The translations under genes were made by a program, and so were the position numbers. The notes beneath the pieces are model-generated. The model was not told where the DNA came from. It saw only the letters and a list, made by a program, of their open reading frames with translations, and did no database searches. This document shows positions 25,740 through 34,524 of a stretch of DNA of 64,000 bases, piece after piece. The DNA is taken from assembly GCA_031382215.1 (NCBI GenBank), contig JANMYQ010000293.1:1-64000 (forward strand), written 5' to 3'. How positions within the stretch are numbered: the first letter of the stretch is position 1; each line of letters begins with the position of its first letter. This DNA comes from LGRD01 sp031382215. Its GTDB lineage: Bacteria > Pseudomonadota > Gammaproteobacteria > Burkholderiales > Burkholderiaceae_C.

Positions 25740-27308
25740 ATGAAACCCGGATCACCGCTCGAACGAGACTTGCTGGCAGCGGCAGATTCGTCTTCCAACC
25801 AGTCAGGCCCGACGGCCATCGTCATCGGCAGCGGCTTCGGCGGGCTGGCCGCCGCGATCCGGCTGCAAGCCGCCGGCTACCGTGTGACGGTGCTCGAAAA
25901 GCTCGACGCGCCCGGCGGCCGCGCCTACGTGCACCGGCAGGACGGCTACACCTTCGACGCCGGCCCGACCATCATCACCGCGCCCTTCATGCTCGAAGAG
26001 CTGTGGGCGCTGTGCGGCCGCAAGATGAGCGACGACGTGGACCTGCGGGCTATGGACCCGTACTACCGCATCCGCTTCGCCGACGGCACGCACTTCGACT
26101 ACAGCGGCGACGCCACCGCGATGCGCGCCGAGGTGGCGCGCTTCAGCCCGGCCGACGTGGCCGGCTTCGACGCCTTCGTGAAGGAGTCCGACCGCTGTTA
26201 CCAGCTCGGCTTCGAGGAGTTGGGCGACGTGGCCTTCGACACCGTCGGCGACCTGCTCGCCGCCGTACCGTCGATGATGAAGATGCGCGCCTGGCGCAGC
26301 CTGTACAGCATGGCCGCGAGCCACCTGACGGACCCCAAGCTGCGCATCGTGATGAGCTTTCACCCGCTGCTGATCGGCGGCAACCCGTTCGCGGTGACCT
26401 GCGTGTACAGCCTGATCACGTCGTTGGAGCGGCGCTTCGGCGTGCACTGGGCGATGGGTGGCACCGGCACGCTGGTGCGCGGGCTGGTCGGCCTGCTCGA
26501 AGGCAGCGGCGCACGCCTGCGCTGCAACGCCGAGGTGCGCGAGATCACCTGCGCACCGGCCGCACGGCGCGGCGGAAAACCGCGCGCCACCGGCGTGGTG
26601 CTGGCCAGCGGCGAGCGGCTGGCGGCGGACATCGTGGTCTCGAATGCCGACACCGCGTGGACCTACCGCCACCTGATCAAGCCGGAGTTCCGGCGCCAGT
26701 GGACCGACAAGCGGATCGACGCGGGCCGCTACTCGATGAGCCTGTTCGTCTGGTACTTCGGCACCACGCGCCAGTATCCCGACGTGCCGCACCACATGAT
26801 GGTGCTCGGGCCGCGCTACCGCGAGTTGCTGGACGACATCTTCAAGCACCACACGCTGGCAGAAGACTTCAGCCTCTACCTGCACCGCCCGACCGCCAGC
26901 GACCCGTCGATGGCGCCACCCGGCTGCGACGCTTTCTACGTGCTCGCGCCGGTGCCGCACCTGGACAGCGGCACCGACTGGGCCACGCAGGCCGAGCCGT
27001 ACCGGCAGGCGATCGCCAAGCTGCTCGACCGCGAGGTGATGCCCGGCTTCGAGGCGCACATCGCCACGTCGCGCGTGACCACGCCGCAAGACTTCCACGA
27101 TCGGCTGCTGTCGCTCAAGGGCGCGGCGTTCGGCCTGGAGCCGGTGCTGCTGCAAAGCGCGTGGTTCCGGCCGCACAACCGCAGCGAAGACATCGCCAAC
27201 CTGTTCATGGTGGGTGCGAGCACGCACCCCGGTGCCGGCGTTCCCGGCGTGCTCTCTTCGGCGAAAGCCCTTCTTTCGGTGGTGCCCGATGTCAAAACAT
27301 TTGCCTGA
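25740..27308 (+). CDS. crtI: Phytoene desaturase CrtI
   Basis: This 522-aa FAD-dependent enzyme desaturates phytoene to neurosporene or lycopene, the first colour-forming step of the spheroidene pathway. The N-terminal dinucleotide fold is AIVIGSGFGGLAAAIRLQAA followed by VLEKLDAPGGRAYVH and TFDAGPTIITAPF. The C-terminal FAD motif is NLFMVGASTHPGAGVPGVLS. Start ATG 25740 has no Shine-Dalgarno; it sits at the predicted transcription start, so the message may be leaderless. The frame is open further upstream but that is antisense to bchG. It overlaps crtB by 20 bp. Confidence 0.97.
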   Translation: MKPGSPLERDLLAAADSSSNQSGPTAIVIGSGFGGLAAAIRLQAAGYRVTVLEKLDAPGGRAYVHRQDGYTFDAGPTIITAPFMLEELWALCGRKMSDDVDLRAMDPYYRIRFADGTHFDYSGDATAMRAEVARFSPADVAGFDAFVKESDRCYQLGFEELGDVAFDTVGDLLAAVPSMMKMRAWRSLYSMAASHLTDPKLRIVMSFHPLLIGGNPFAVTCVYSLITSLERRFGVHWAMGGTGTLVRGLVGLLEGSGARLRCNAEVREITCAPAARRGGKPRATGVVLASGERLAADIVVSNADTAWTYRHLIKPEFRRQWTDKRIDAGRYSMSLFVWYFGTTRQYPDVPHHMMVLGPRYRELLDDIFKHHTLAEDFSLYLHRPTASDPSMAPPGCDAFYVLAPVPHLDSGTDWATQAEPYRQAIAKLLDREVMPGFEAHIATSRVTTPQDFHDRLLSLKGAAFGLEPVLLQSAWFRPHNRSEDIANLFMVGASTHPGAGVPGVLSSAKALLSVVPDVKTFA

Positions 27309-28536
27309 CACCCTGCGTGAGTTGACGAGCTCCCGGCTCGTCGGTGGCGACGCCGTCGGCTCGGAGTTCGCCGATCACGGCGCGCATCACGGCATGCCGG
27401 ACGGACCGGAAGATGCGGACTTCGACCTGAAAGCCTGCGAACACCTGATGCGCGGCGGCTCGAAGACCTTCTTCGCCGCCTCCCGCGTGCTGCCCGACCG
27501 CGTACGCGCACCGGCCACCGCGCTGTACGCCTTCTGCCGCCTGGCAGACGACACGATCGACGTTCACAGCGCCGACCACGGTGGCCCGGCCGGCGCGATG
27601 GCGCACCTGCACGAACGCCTGCGTCGCCTTTGCGACGGGCGGCCGATGGCGGTGGACGCTGACCGTGCGCTGGCCGTCGTCGTCAAGCGCTTTCGCATTC
27701 CGCGTGCGCTGCTGCTGGCGCTGCTCGACGGCTTTCAGTGGGACATGGACGAGCGCCGCTACGAGACGCTGGCCGACCTGCAGGCTTACGCTGCGCGCGT
27801 GGCCGGCACGGTGGGCGCGATGATGGCGCTGATCATGGGCGCCCGCAGCCCGCAGGCCCTCGCCCGCGCTTGCGAATTGGGCGTGGCGATGCAGCTCACC
27901 AACATCGCCCGCGACGTGGGCGAAGACGCGCGCCTGGGCCGCCTGTACTTGCCGCGCGCCTGGATGCGCGAGGCCAGGCTCGACCCCGACGCGTGGCTGC
28001 GCGCGCCGAGCTTCAGCCCCGCGCTGGGCACGGTCGTGGCGCGCCTGCTGCGCAGCGCCGACGAGCTGTACCACCGTGCGGAACTCGGCCTGGCCGAACT
28101 GCCACGCGACTGCCGCGCCGCCATTCAAGCCGCGCGGCTGGTCTACGCCGAGATCGGCCGCGAGGTCGAGCGCTGCGGCTGCGACTCGGTGACGCAGCGC
28201 GCCGTCGTGTCCAAGAACCGCAAGTTGGCGCTGGTGGCGCGTGCGTCGCTCGCCGCGCTGGTGCTGCCGCGCAGCGTGCGGCCCGACGACGGTGACCTGC
28301 TGCCGCTGCCGGCGATCCAGTTCCTCGTCGATGCGGCCGCTGTCAGTGCCCCCGTCACGGCCGCCCCGGTTGCCGATCGCGCGCCGGCATCGGCAGCCGA
28401 GCTCGCACCCTCCGCGCAGCAAGACGGCCGCCTCGCCTGGACCCTCAGCCTGTTCGAACGCCAGCAGCAACGCCACCGGATCGCCCATGCCTTCCCTGGT
28501 TCCGGCCAACCGCGCGCTTCGGTTTTCAGCGGCTGA
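27289..28536 (+). CDS. crtB: Phytoene synthase CrtB
   Basis: This 415-aa squalene/phytoene synthase condenses two geranylgeranyl diphosphates to phytoene. The two Asp-rich substrate-Mg motifs are visible: YAFCRLADDTIDVHS and ANIARDVGEDAR-like NIARDVGEDARLGRLYLPRAW. Start MSKHLPDTLREL lies inside the end of crtI (20-bp overlap), giving translational coupling. The catalytic core ends near residue 340; a longer C-terminal tail (Ala/Pro-rich, then LFERQQQRHR) makes it longer than the plant-type enzyme. Its last 50 bp overlap the start of bciB. Confidence 0.97.
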   Translation: MSKHLPDTLRELTSSRLVGGDAVGSEFADHGAHHGMPDGPEDADFDLKACEHLMRGGSKTFFAASRVLPDRVRAPATALYAFCRLADDTIDVHSADHGGPAGAMAHLHERLRRLCDGRPMAVDADRALAVVVKRFRIPRALLLALLDGFQWDMDERRYETLADLQAYAARVAGTVGAMMALIMGARSPQALARACELGVAMQLTNIARDVGEDARLGRLYLPRAWMREARLDPDAWLRAPSFSPALGTVVARLLRSADELYHRAELGLAELPRDCRAAIQAARLVYAEIGREVERCGCDSVTQRAVVSKNRKLALVARASLAALVLPRSVRPDDGDLLPLPAIQFLVDAAAVSAPVTAAPVADRAPASAAELAPSAQQDGRLAWTLSLFERQQQRHRIAHAFPGSGQPRASVFSG

Positions 28537-29794
28537 GGCGCCGGTCGTCAAGCTCGCTGCGCCGGCGCCGGTTTCGCCAGCGGGTGCGGTGCTGACGCCG
28601 CCGGCCGCCGCGGCGCGCGGCCTGTGCACCGACTGCGGCATCTCGCGCACCGACGACCCGAAGCGCTGCGGGCGCGCCTGCCAGTTCATCCAGCCCGACT
28701 ACCCGCGGCTCGAAGAACAGGTGCACGGCCGCACGCGCGACCCGGCGCGCAGCGACGAAACTTTCTTCGGCCCGATGCGGCAGATGCTGCGCGCGTCGCT
28801 GGCACAGCCGCGAGCCGGCGCGCAGTGGAGCGGCATCACCACGCGCATCGCCGAGCGTCTGCTGGAGACGGGCAAGGTCGACGCCGTGCTGACCATGGCG
28901 CAAGACCCGACCGACAAATGGCGCCCGGTGCCGGTGCTGGTGACGCAAGCCGCCGGCCTGGCCGCCTGCCGCGGCATGCGCATGGGCTACGCGCCGCTGC
29001 TGGCGCTGCTGGAGCCGGCGCTGGCGCTGGGCTACAAGCGCCTCGCGGTCATCGCCATCCCGTGCCAGGTGTACGCGTTGCGCGCACTCGAGAAAGAGCT
29101 GGGCTTCGAGCGGCTCTACGTGATCGGCACGCCGTGTTCGGACAACACCACGACCGAGCGCTTCCATCAGGTCCTGGAGCTGGTGGCGCAGGACGTGGGC
29201 ACCGAGGCCGACGCGATCACCTACCTCGAGTTTCGCGCCGACTACCACGTCGAACTTCGCTTCGCCGACGGCCGCCGCAAGGCGATCCCGTTCCTGCAGT
29301 TGCCGATCTCCAAGCTGCCGCCCGACTTCTTCCCGCTCACTTGCCGCACCTGCGTGGACTACACCAACGTGCTGGCCGACATCACCGTCGGCTACATGGG
29401 CGGCGAGGGCGAGCAGTGGCTGCTGGTGCGCAATGAGCGTGGCGAAGAGCTGCTCGGCTTGCTGGGCGACGAGGTGCGGACCTCGGTGCCGGGCAGTGCG
29501 GGCAAGCGCCAGGGGCCGGTCAAGGGTTTTCTGGCGAACGTGCAGCGCGCGGCCGGCGGCCTGCCGCTGCGGCGCATGCCGAACTGGCTGCGCCCGATCG
29601 TCGGCTGGCTGATGCCGCGGATCGGCCCACGCGGGCTCGAGTTCGCGCGGGCGCGGGTCGAGATGAAGGCGGTCGAGACGGTGATTCACCTGCGCCGCGA
29701 AGAACCGAAGCGCATGAAGAACATGATCCCGATCCATGTCTGGCCACTGGTCGAGCCGTACGGTTTGCTGCCCGGGCCGGGCGAGCGGCGCTGA
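28487..29794 (+). CDS. bciB: Divinyl (proto)chlorophyllide 8-vinyl reductase, BciB type
   Basis: This 435-aa iron-sulfur flavoprotein is of the F420-hydrogenase beta-subunit family. BciB reduces the C8 vinyl group of chlorophyllide intermediates using ferredoxin. The N-terminal cluster motif CTDCGISRTDDPKRCGRAC provides four cysteines, and CRTC lies near residue 285. IPCQVYALRALEKELG and GTPCSDNTTTERFHQ are typical of the family (Slr1923-like). The start ATG 28487 is within the end of crtB; residues before the Cys motif are low-complexity. It replaces the unrelated NADPH-type BciA found in many proteobacteria. It ends 18 bp from the convergent crtC stop. Confidence 0.92.
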   Translation: MPSLVPANRALRFSAAEAPVVKLAAPAPVSPAGAVLTPPAAAARGLCTDCGISRTDDPKRCGRACQFIQPDYPRLEEQVHGRTRDPARSDETFFGPMRQMLRASLAQPRAGAQWSGITTRIAERLLETGKVDAVLTMAQDPTDKWRPVPVLVTQAAGLAACRGMRMGYAPLLALLEPALALGYKRLAVIAIPCQVYALRALEKELGFERLYVIGTPCSDNTTTERFHQVLELVAQDVGTEADAITYLEFRADYHVELRFADGRRKAIPFLQLPISKLPPDFFPLTCRTCVDYTNVLADITVGYMGGEGEQWLLVRNERGEELLGLLGDEVRTSVPGSAGKRQGPVKGFLANVQRAAGGLPLRRMPNWLRPIVGWLMPRIGPRGLEFARARVEMKAVETVIHLRREEPKRMKNMIPIHVWPLVEPYGLLPGPGERR

Positions 29795-29819
29795 AGGACG
29801 GGACCGGCGAGTTCAGCGC
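29788..29819. terminator. Inverted repeat between convergent bciB and crtC stop codons
   Basis: GCGCTGAA (29788-29795) is complementary to TTCAGCGC (29812-29819) with a 16-nt loop. Each arm includes a TGA stop codon of one of the convergent genes. No T-run follows, so a bidirectional terminator role is only possible; the symmetry may be partly accidental. Confidence 0.3.
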
Positions 29820-31036
29820 ACGCGCGGCATCCGCCAGGGCAGCATCAGCCGCACCGCGGGCGACACCAGCCGCCCGACGTTCAGCGTTTCGTGCATCGAC
29901 TCCACCGCCTCGCCCAGCAAGCCCGAGCGCAGCACCGAGCGGGCGTAGAACGGCGTGTCTTCGAGCGTGCGCGTGACCGTGGCGGGCCGGTCGGGGTCGG
30001 TGCGCATCGTGCGGTCGATGCGCCACCCGGTGCGCGGCAGGGCCTGGCGCGGTGGGGCCTCGAACGGCTCGACGGCGCCGCCGGGCGTGAAGCGCAAGGC
30101 CAGCACGCGGTCATCGCCGATCTTCTGGCGCACGTCGTAGATGACCGCGGTGCTGCCGTCGGCCAGGCTGCAGCGAGACCAGTCCCATTCGGTGAACGGT
30201 CGGTCGATCGGCTCGCTGCCTTCATTGCTGTCCAGGTAGGCGTGGCCGGACCAACGCGTGCCGGGTTTGTCGAACGCCACTTCCACACGCGCGCTCGGCG
30301 CGATCGGGCCCCAGTGATGGCGCGCACCATCATCGAGCGCGGTGCTGAAGTTGAACAGGCGCTGCGGCACCACGCGCACCGTGCCGCGCACGCGGCCCGG
30401 GATCGGCACCGTCAACTCGTCGACGTGAATCGTGAGCGCCTCGCCGTCCCACTCTAGCCGGCTCGGGCCGATGACGAAGCGGCGCGCCTCGCGCTTGACG
30501 CTGGCGCGGCTGCGCTCGGTCATCGTCCAACGTTTGCTCGACGGGCCGTACAGCGCCACGTTGAGGCAGCAGAAGTTCTCGGGGTCGGCGCGGCCGGCGT
30601 TGCCATTGCGCTGCGCCCAGGCGTAGTAGCTCGAGAACACGCTGCCGACGAAGGCGATGATCGTCAGCGCGTGTTGCCCGTCATCGCTGACCGCGTCGAC
30701 ATACCACCAGAGATATGCACCCGACGCCACCGGCTGGTCGAATCGAGGTGCGCCATCAGCGTCTCGGCCGCGAGCTGCCCCGACAGCGCCGCCATCGGCA
30801 CGCCCGGCCCCGGGTGCACGCTGCCCCCCGCCAGGTACAGGCCCGGCAGCCGGCTCGCCGACGACGGGCGCCGGAACGAGTCCATCCACCCGCGCGAGGC
30901 CTGGCCGTACAGCGCGCCGCCGGTCGCCGGGAAGAGTCGATTGAAATCCGCCGGTGTCGTCAGCAGCGTGTTGTCCGCCGTGCGGGCTATCGTCAGGCCG
31001 CAGTGGCGCAGCAGCGCGAAGTGGGTCTGTTCGCAT
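29813..31036 (-). CDS. crtC: Acyclic carotenoid 1,2-hydratase CrtC (start lies within crtD)
   Basis: CrtC adds water to the 1,2 double bond of neurosporene/lycopene-type carotenoids. The conserved core begins APRFDQPVASGAYLWWYVDA, followed by IIAFVGSVFSSYYAWAQ and NVALYG. The core start lies upstream of the only nearby GTG (30730), so translation must begin inside crtD. The two in-frame candidates are GTG 30889 (358 aa) and ATG 31036 (407 aa). The longer form agrees with my recollection that Rubrivivax CrtC is about 44 kDa, with a removable N-terminus. The first ~90 residues are low-complexity and overlap crtD in another frame. The enzyme identity is sure; the start is not. Confidence 0.85.
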   Translation of the reverse strand: MRTDPLRAAAPLRPDDSPHGGQHAADDTGGFQSTLPGDRRRAVRPGLARVDGLVPAPVVGEPAAGPVPGGGQRAPGAGRADGGAVGAARGRDADGAPRFDQPVASGAYLWWYVDAVSDDGQHALTIIAFVGSVFSSYYAWAQRNGNAGRADPENFCCLNVALYGPSSKRWTMTERSRASVKREARRFVIGPSRLEWDGEALTIHVDELTVPIPGRVRGTVRVVPQRLFNFSTALDDGARHHWGPIAPSARVEVAFDKPGTRWSGHAYLDSNEGSEPIDRPFTEWDWSRCSLADGSTAVIYDVRQKIGDDRVLALRFTPGGAVEPFEAPPRQALPRTGWRIDRTMRTDPDRPATVTRTLEDTPFYARSVLRSGLLGEAVESMHETLNVGRLVSPAVRLMLPWRMPRVR

Positions 31037-32295
31037 GATTGGATCTCCGAAGGTTCGAACTCGCCGCGGTCGCCTTCATCACCGTTCGCGGGGGCGTTGA
31101 CGAGGCACAGCAGCCGCTCGGCAGGCGCCGGCTCGCCGCTGTGGCTCTGCGGTGCAGCGCCGCTGTCGTCGCGGTCTAACGCGCACACGTACACGGTGCC
31201 CTCGCGCGGCAGGCGCCGGTGCTGGAAGATGTCGCGGAACTCGGCGGCATAGTCGGCGCAGAAAAACACGTTGTGGCGTACGAGCGGAAAACCGTTCGTG
31301 CGTGCGTGCATCGCCCAGGTCATGGCCGACAGCGAGCGTGAGGCCGGCGCCACGGCCGGTGAGGCTCGCGCGGCGCCTGCGCCCAGCAGGCCGGCCGCCA
31401 AGGCCGCCACGTCGCCGTTGAAGACCACCGAATCGGCCGCCAGCGTCTCGCCGCCGGCGAGCCGCACGCCGCAGGCGCGGCCGTCGCGCACCAGCACTTC
31501 TTCGCAATGTGTGCCGTAGCGAAAGCGGGCACCGCGTTGCTGCGCCAGGTCGGCGAGCGCCTGCGCGACGGCGAGCATGCCGCCGTCGACAGCCCAGACG
31601 CCGTCCATCTCGACCTGCGCCACCAGCATCAGCGTGGCTGGCGCGGCGAACGGCGACGAGCCGCAGTAGGTGGCGTAACGACCGAACAATTGCTGCAGGC
31701 GTGGGTCGCGGAAGTGGCGCCCGAGCGAGCGCCACAAGGTCGCGAACGGGCCCAGCCCGGCCAGCACGCCCAGGCCGCGCGGGCCCAGGTCGGCCGCCAT
31801 GCGCAGCAAGCTGGGCCGCTCGGCGCGGATGTACGGGCCTTCGAGCGTGTCATAGACCTTGCGCGCCTGCGCGCAGAAGGCGGTGAAGCGGCGCGCCTCG
31901 TCGGGGCCGGCGAACTGCGCGATCGCATCGGTCGAACGCGCCGCGTCGGCGAACAGATCGAGGCGCTGCTCCGGCCCCCACGCATGGCGCGCCAACACCT
32001 CCAGCAGCGTGAGCGTCAGGCGGTCGGTGAGCGAAGCACCGGCGCTGGCGAAGATCTGCTCCAGCACCCAGCGCATCGTGAACACCGTCGGCCCGGCGTC
32101 CACCGCCGCGCCGCCGGCCTGCACCTGGCGCATCTTGCCGCCCGGCGTGGCGGCGCGTTCGAGCACGGTCACGTCCAGGCCCCGGCAGGCGAGCAGCAGC
32201 GCGCTCACCAGCCCGCCGACACCGGCGCCGATCACGATCACGCGGTGCGGTCGGGTCGGCGGGTGCAGTCGGTTCGGCGAGCCGGGCTCAGCCAT
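30664..32295 (-). CDS. crtD: 1-Hydroxycarotenoid 3,4-desaturase CrtD
   Basis: This 543-aa CrtI-family FAD desaturase introduces the 3,4 double bond in 1-hydroxyneurosporene on the way to spheroidene. Start MAEPGSPNRLHPPTRPHR is followed by the FAD motif VIVIGAGVGGLVSALLLACR, then VLERAATPGGKM and VDAGPTVFTMRWVLE. The C-terminal FAD motif is GLYLAGGSVHPGPGVPMAAL. The start overlaps the end of crtA by 8 bp. The 3' part is shared with the probable 5' end of crtC in another frame. The gene order crtA-crtD-crtC supports D over I. Confidence 0.95.
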   Translation of the reverse strand: MAEPGSPNRLHPPTRPHRVIVIGAGVGGLVSALLLACRGLDVTVLERAATPGGKMRQVQAGGAAVDAGPTVFTMRWVLEQIFASAGASLTDRLTLTLLEVLARHAWGPEQRLDLFADAARSTDAIAQFAGPDEARRFTAFCAQARKVYDTLEGPYIRAERPSLLRMAADLGPRGLGVLAGLGPFATLWRSLGRHFRDPRLQQLFGRYATYCGSSPFAAPATLMLVAQVEMDGVWAVDGGMLAVAQALADLAQQRGARFRYGTHCEEVLVRDGRACGVRLAGGETLAADSVVFNGDVAALAAGLLGAGAARASPAVAPASRSLSAMTWAMHARTNGFPLVRHNVFFCADYAAEFRDIFQHRRLPREGTVYVCALDRDDSGAAPQSHSGEPAPAERLLCLVNAPANGDEGDRGEFEPSEIQSCEQTHFALLRHCGLTIARTADNTLLTTPADFNRLFPATGGALYGQASRGWMDSFRRPSSASRLPGLYLAGGSVHPGPGVPMAALSGQLAAETLMAHLDSTSRWRRVHISGGMSTRSAMTGNTR

Positions 32296-33019
32296 AAGAG
32301 CGGCCCATCCATACGCCGGCCAGCCGCTGCGGCACGAAGCGCACGAACATCGATTCGGAAAAGTAGCGCTGCGCATGCGCCGCCTGGATCGCCTGCAGGT
32401 GTGCGCCGCTGCGCGCGTACGCGTCCATGCTCTGCACGCTGTCCCACAGGCTGAAGGTGGCCTGGCGGAACACGGGTGCTTCACCCAGTCCTGCCGCCAG
32501 CAGGCACCCCGGCGCGTTCTGCAGCGACGCTTCAGCGGCCGGTGCGCGGCGCCAGAACGAGCGTGCCGCGGCGGGCCGGATCGACGCCCGCGTGAGTGCA
32601 GCGATCGGCCCGCCCGAGGGCGCCGGCACGCTGACCGGCAAGGCCGTGCCCGCCCAGCTGCCACGGCTCGCAAAGGCCGACAGCGTGACCGACAGGAACT
32701 CGCGCGCATGCGTGCGGTAGGCGGCCACGACCGGCGATGCGTCGAGAAAGGCATCGGCCGCCGCACCATCGTCGAACACGCAGAACAGTCCCTGGCGCGT
32801 GCCGCTGGGTCGCAGGCCGAAGCCGGCTTCATGGCCACTGCCCAGAACCTTGAAGAAGCGTAGGCCTGGCACGCCCATCATCGAGAAGCGCCCGATCACG
32901 AAGCGGGACCAGCCCCACAGCCTTGCCCCTGTCGCGATGTCCACCAGCACCAGCACGACCGTGGGCCCGTTCGCAGGTCCGGCAGGGCTGGCCGCAGAGT
33001 TACTTGTCGCTTTCGGCAA
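32288..33019 (-). CDS. crtA: Spheroidene monooxygenase CrtA
   Basis: This 243-aa enzyme adds the C2 keto group to spheroidene and related carotenoids with O2, giving spheroidenone. The family marker sequences VLVLVDIATGARLWGWSRFVIGR-like start, FFKVLGSGHEAGFGLRPS, GLFCVFDDGAAADAFL, and C-terminal FSLWDSVQSMDAYARSGAH and YFSESMFVRFVPQ are all present. The start overlaps the end of ppsR by 20 bp and the stop overlaps crtD, so crtA is locked between a repressor and a biosynthesis gene. Its presence predicts red ketocarotenoids under aerobic growth. Confidence 0.93.
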   Translation of the reverse strand: MPKATSNSAASPAGPANGPTVVLVLVDIATGARLWGWSRFVIGRFSMMGVPGLRFFKVLGSGHEAGFGLRPSGTRQGLFCVFDDGAAADAFLDASPVVAAYRTHAREFLSVTLSAFASRGSWAGTALPVSVPAPSGGPIAALTRASIRPAAARSFWRRAPAAEASLQNAPGCLLAAGLGEAPVFRQATFSLWDSVQSMDAYARSGAHLQAIQAAHAQRYFSESMFVRFVPQRLAGVWMGRSYG

Positions 33020-34442
33020 GCGGCTCGCTCAGGCCGTAGCGGCGCAGCTTGACGTACAGGCTCTGGCGCGACAGCCCCAGCATCTCGGCCGCCGCGGCGC
33101 GGTTGTCGCGCGTCAGGTCGAGCGCCGCTTCGATGCACAGCTGCTCGATCAGATCGGTCGTTTCGCCGACGATGTCTTTCATCGGCACCCTGCCCACCAG
33201 CTCGGCCAGCTGGCTTGCCGAACGTGGCAGTTCCTTATCGCCTTTGGGCTGGCCCGAGGGGCGCCGGCTCACGTCGCGGATCGTGAAGCCGAGGAAGGTC
33301 GCGTCGCCTTCGTGCGCGAGCGTGGCCGAGGTTTCGATGTCGGTGGTGGCGCCGTGGTCGTCGCGCAGGCTGGTCGGGAACAGGCGGATCGAGCCGCGCT
33401 GGCGCAAGGTCGTGATCAGCACATTCAACTCGACGCCGGTGCGCCCGAGCCAGCGCCCGAGCGACTCGCCGCGCACCTGCGATTCGGCGTTCAGGTGCAC
33501 CATTTCCAGAAAGGCGTCGTTGGCCGAAACGATGCGGCCTTCGACGTCGGTCACCACCAGGCAGTCGGGCGCACTCTGCATCAGCTTGAGCAGCACCGAG
33601 TGCGCGCTGGACAGGGTTGTCGGCGCGGCGTGCGGCTGGGCCCGCACCAGCCGGATCACGAGCAGCGAGCCCACCTCCTGGCGGAACATCGACGCGGTGA
33701 CGCGAACCTCGACACCGTCGAGTTGCGCCCGGACGTCGTCGGACTTGCCGGTCGTCTGCACCGTGCCGAGCATGCTCTGCACATGCTGGGTCCCGGCCTC
33801 GTCGAGGCCGCTGGGAAACACGCTGCCCACCAGCTTGGTGGCGCGCTCGCCGAAAAGCGCCAGCGCAGCCGGGTTGGCTTCGAGCACCTTCAGGCTCGTG
33901 GCGTCGATGATCAGCACGCCGTCGGAGGCGGTCTGGAAGAGGTGCCGGTTGCGCGACAGCGCATCGCGCAATTTCCAGTGGTCTTGCAGCGCTTCCTGTT
34001 GCGCATCGACGAGGTTCTGCTGCAGCGCGGACATCGCGCGCAGGTCGCGCCCGAAGATGACCGAACGGCCGAGAGGCTTGGCGCGGCCTTCGTCGCTCAC
34101 GCGGATCGCGCAGTACGACAGCGGCAGGTCGGCGCCGCGCGACGAGGGGTGGTTGACCTGGCGCCAGCGGGGCTCGGCAGCAGTGGCAGCGTTGGCACCG
34201 GCGTCCAGCAGCAGCGCTTCGATCTTGGCGCGACTGTCCTTGGTGACCGTCTGGATCAGCGCCTGGCCGACCCAGGCGTCGAAGCGCTCGTCGCGCAGGG
34301 CGGTTGCGCCATACGCCAGGTCTCGGATCACGCCCTGGGCATCGACGACGAGTGCCAGATCGGCGCCGCCGGACACAAGGCAGGCTACGGCATCGGCATC
34401 GAGATCGGCAAAAGTATCAGCAGGATCGGCAAAGCGTTTCAT
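33000..34442 (-). CDS. ppsR: Redox-responsive photosynthesis repressor PpsR/CrtJ
   Basis: This 480-aa regulator normally represses bch, crt and puc genes in O2 by binding TGT-N12-ACA sites. An N-terminal PAS-like domain is followed by a Q-linker near residue 150, then PAS1 (LFQTASDGVLIIDATSLKVL) and PAS2 (LMQSAPDCLVVTDVEGRIVS). The Fis-type HTH at the C-terminus reads RDNRAAAAEMLGLSRQSLYV. A cysteine at about residue 436, just ahead of the HTH, sits where CrtJ has its redox-active Cys; another is in PAS2. It is 82 bp downstream of ppaA and overlaps crtA. A weak TGT-N12-ACG site at 34451-34468 could allow autoregulation. Confidence 0.96.
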   Translation of the reverse strand: MKRFADPADTFADLDADAVACLVSGGADLALVVDAQGVIRDLAYGATALRDERFDAWVGQALIQTVTKDSRAKIEALLLDAGANAATAAEPRWRQVNHPSSRGADLPLSYCAIRVSDEGRAKPLGRSVIFGRDLRAMSALQQNLVDAQQEALQDHWKLRDALSRNRHLFQTASDGVLIIDATSLKVLEANPAALALFGERATKLVGSVFPSGLDEAGTQHVQSMLGTVQTTGKSDDVRAQLDGVEVRVTASMFRQEVGSLLVIRLVRAQPHAAPTTLSSAHSVLLKLMQSAPDCLVVTDVEGRIVSANDAFLEMVHLNAESQVRGESLGRWLGRTGVELNVLITTLRQRGSIRLFPTSLRDDHGATTDIETSATLAHEGDATFLGFTIRDVSRRPSGQPKGDKELPRSASQLAELVGRVPMKDIVGETTDLIEQLCIEAALDLTRDNRAAAAEMLGLSRQSLYVKLRRYGLSEPLAESDK

Positions 34443-34450
34443 GCGGATAC

Positions 34451-34468
34451 TGTATCGGCGACGTCACG
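34451..34468. promoter_or_regulatory. Weak PpsR-type site upstream of ppsR
   Basis: TGT-N12-ACG (one base off the TGT-N12-ACA consensus) lies 9 bp upstream of the ppsR start codon, in the 82-bp ppaA-ppsR gap. It could support autoregulation, but a site of this quality is expected often by chance. Confidence 0.25.
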
Positions 34469-34524
34469 GGGCGCAGGCAAGGCGGGGTGCGGGGGGCGGG
34501 GCGCGCAGCGACGGCCAGGGCGCG

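Noticed and set aside
30664..32295. crtD considered as a second crtI
   Set aside because: Order crtA-crtD-crtC and absence of a linked synthase favour the 3,4-desaturase; crtI is already present at 25740.
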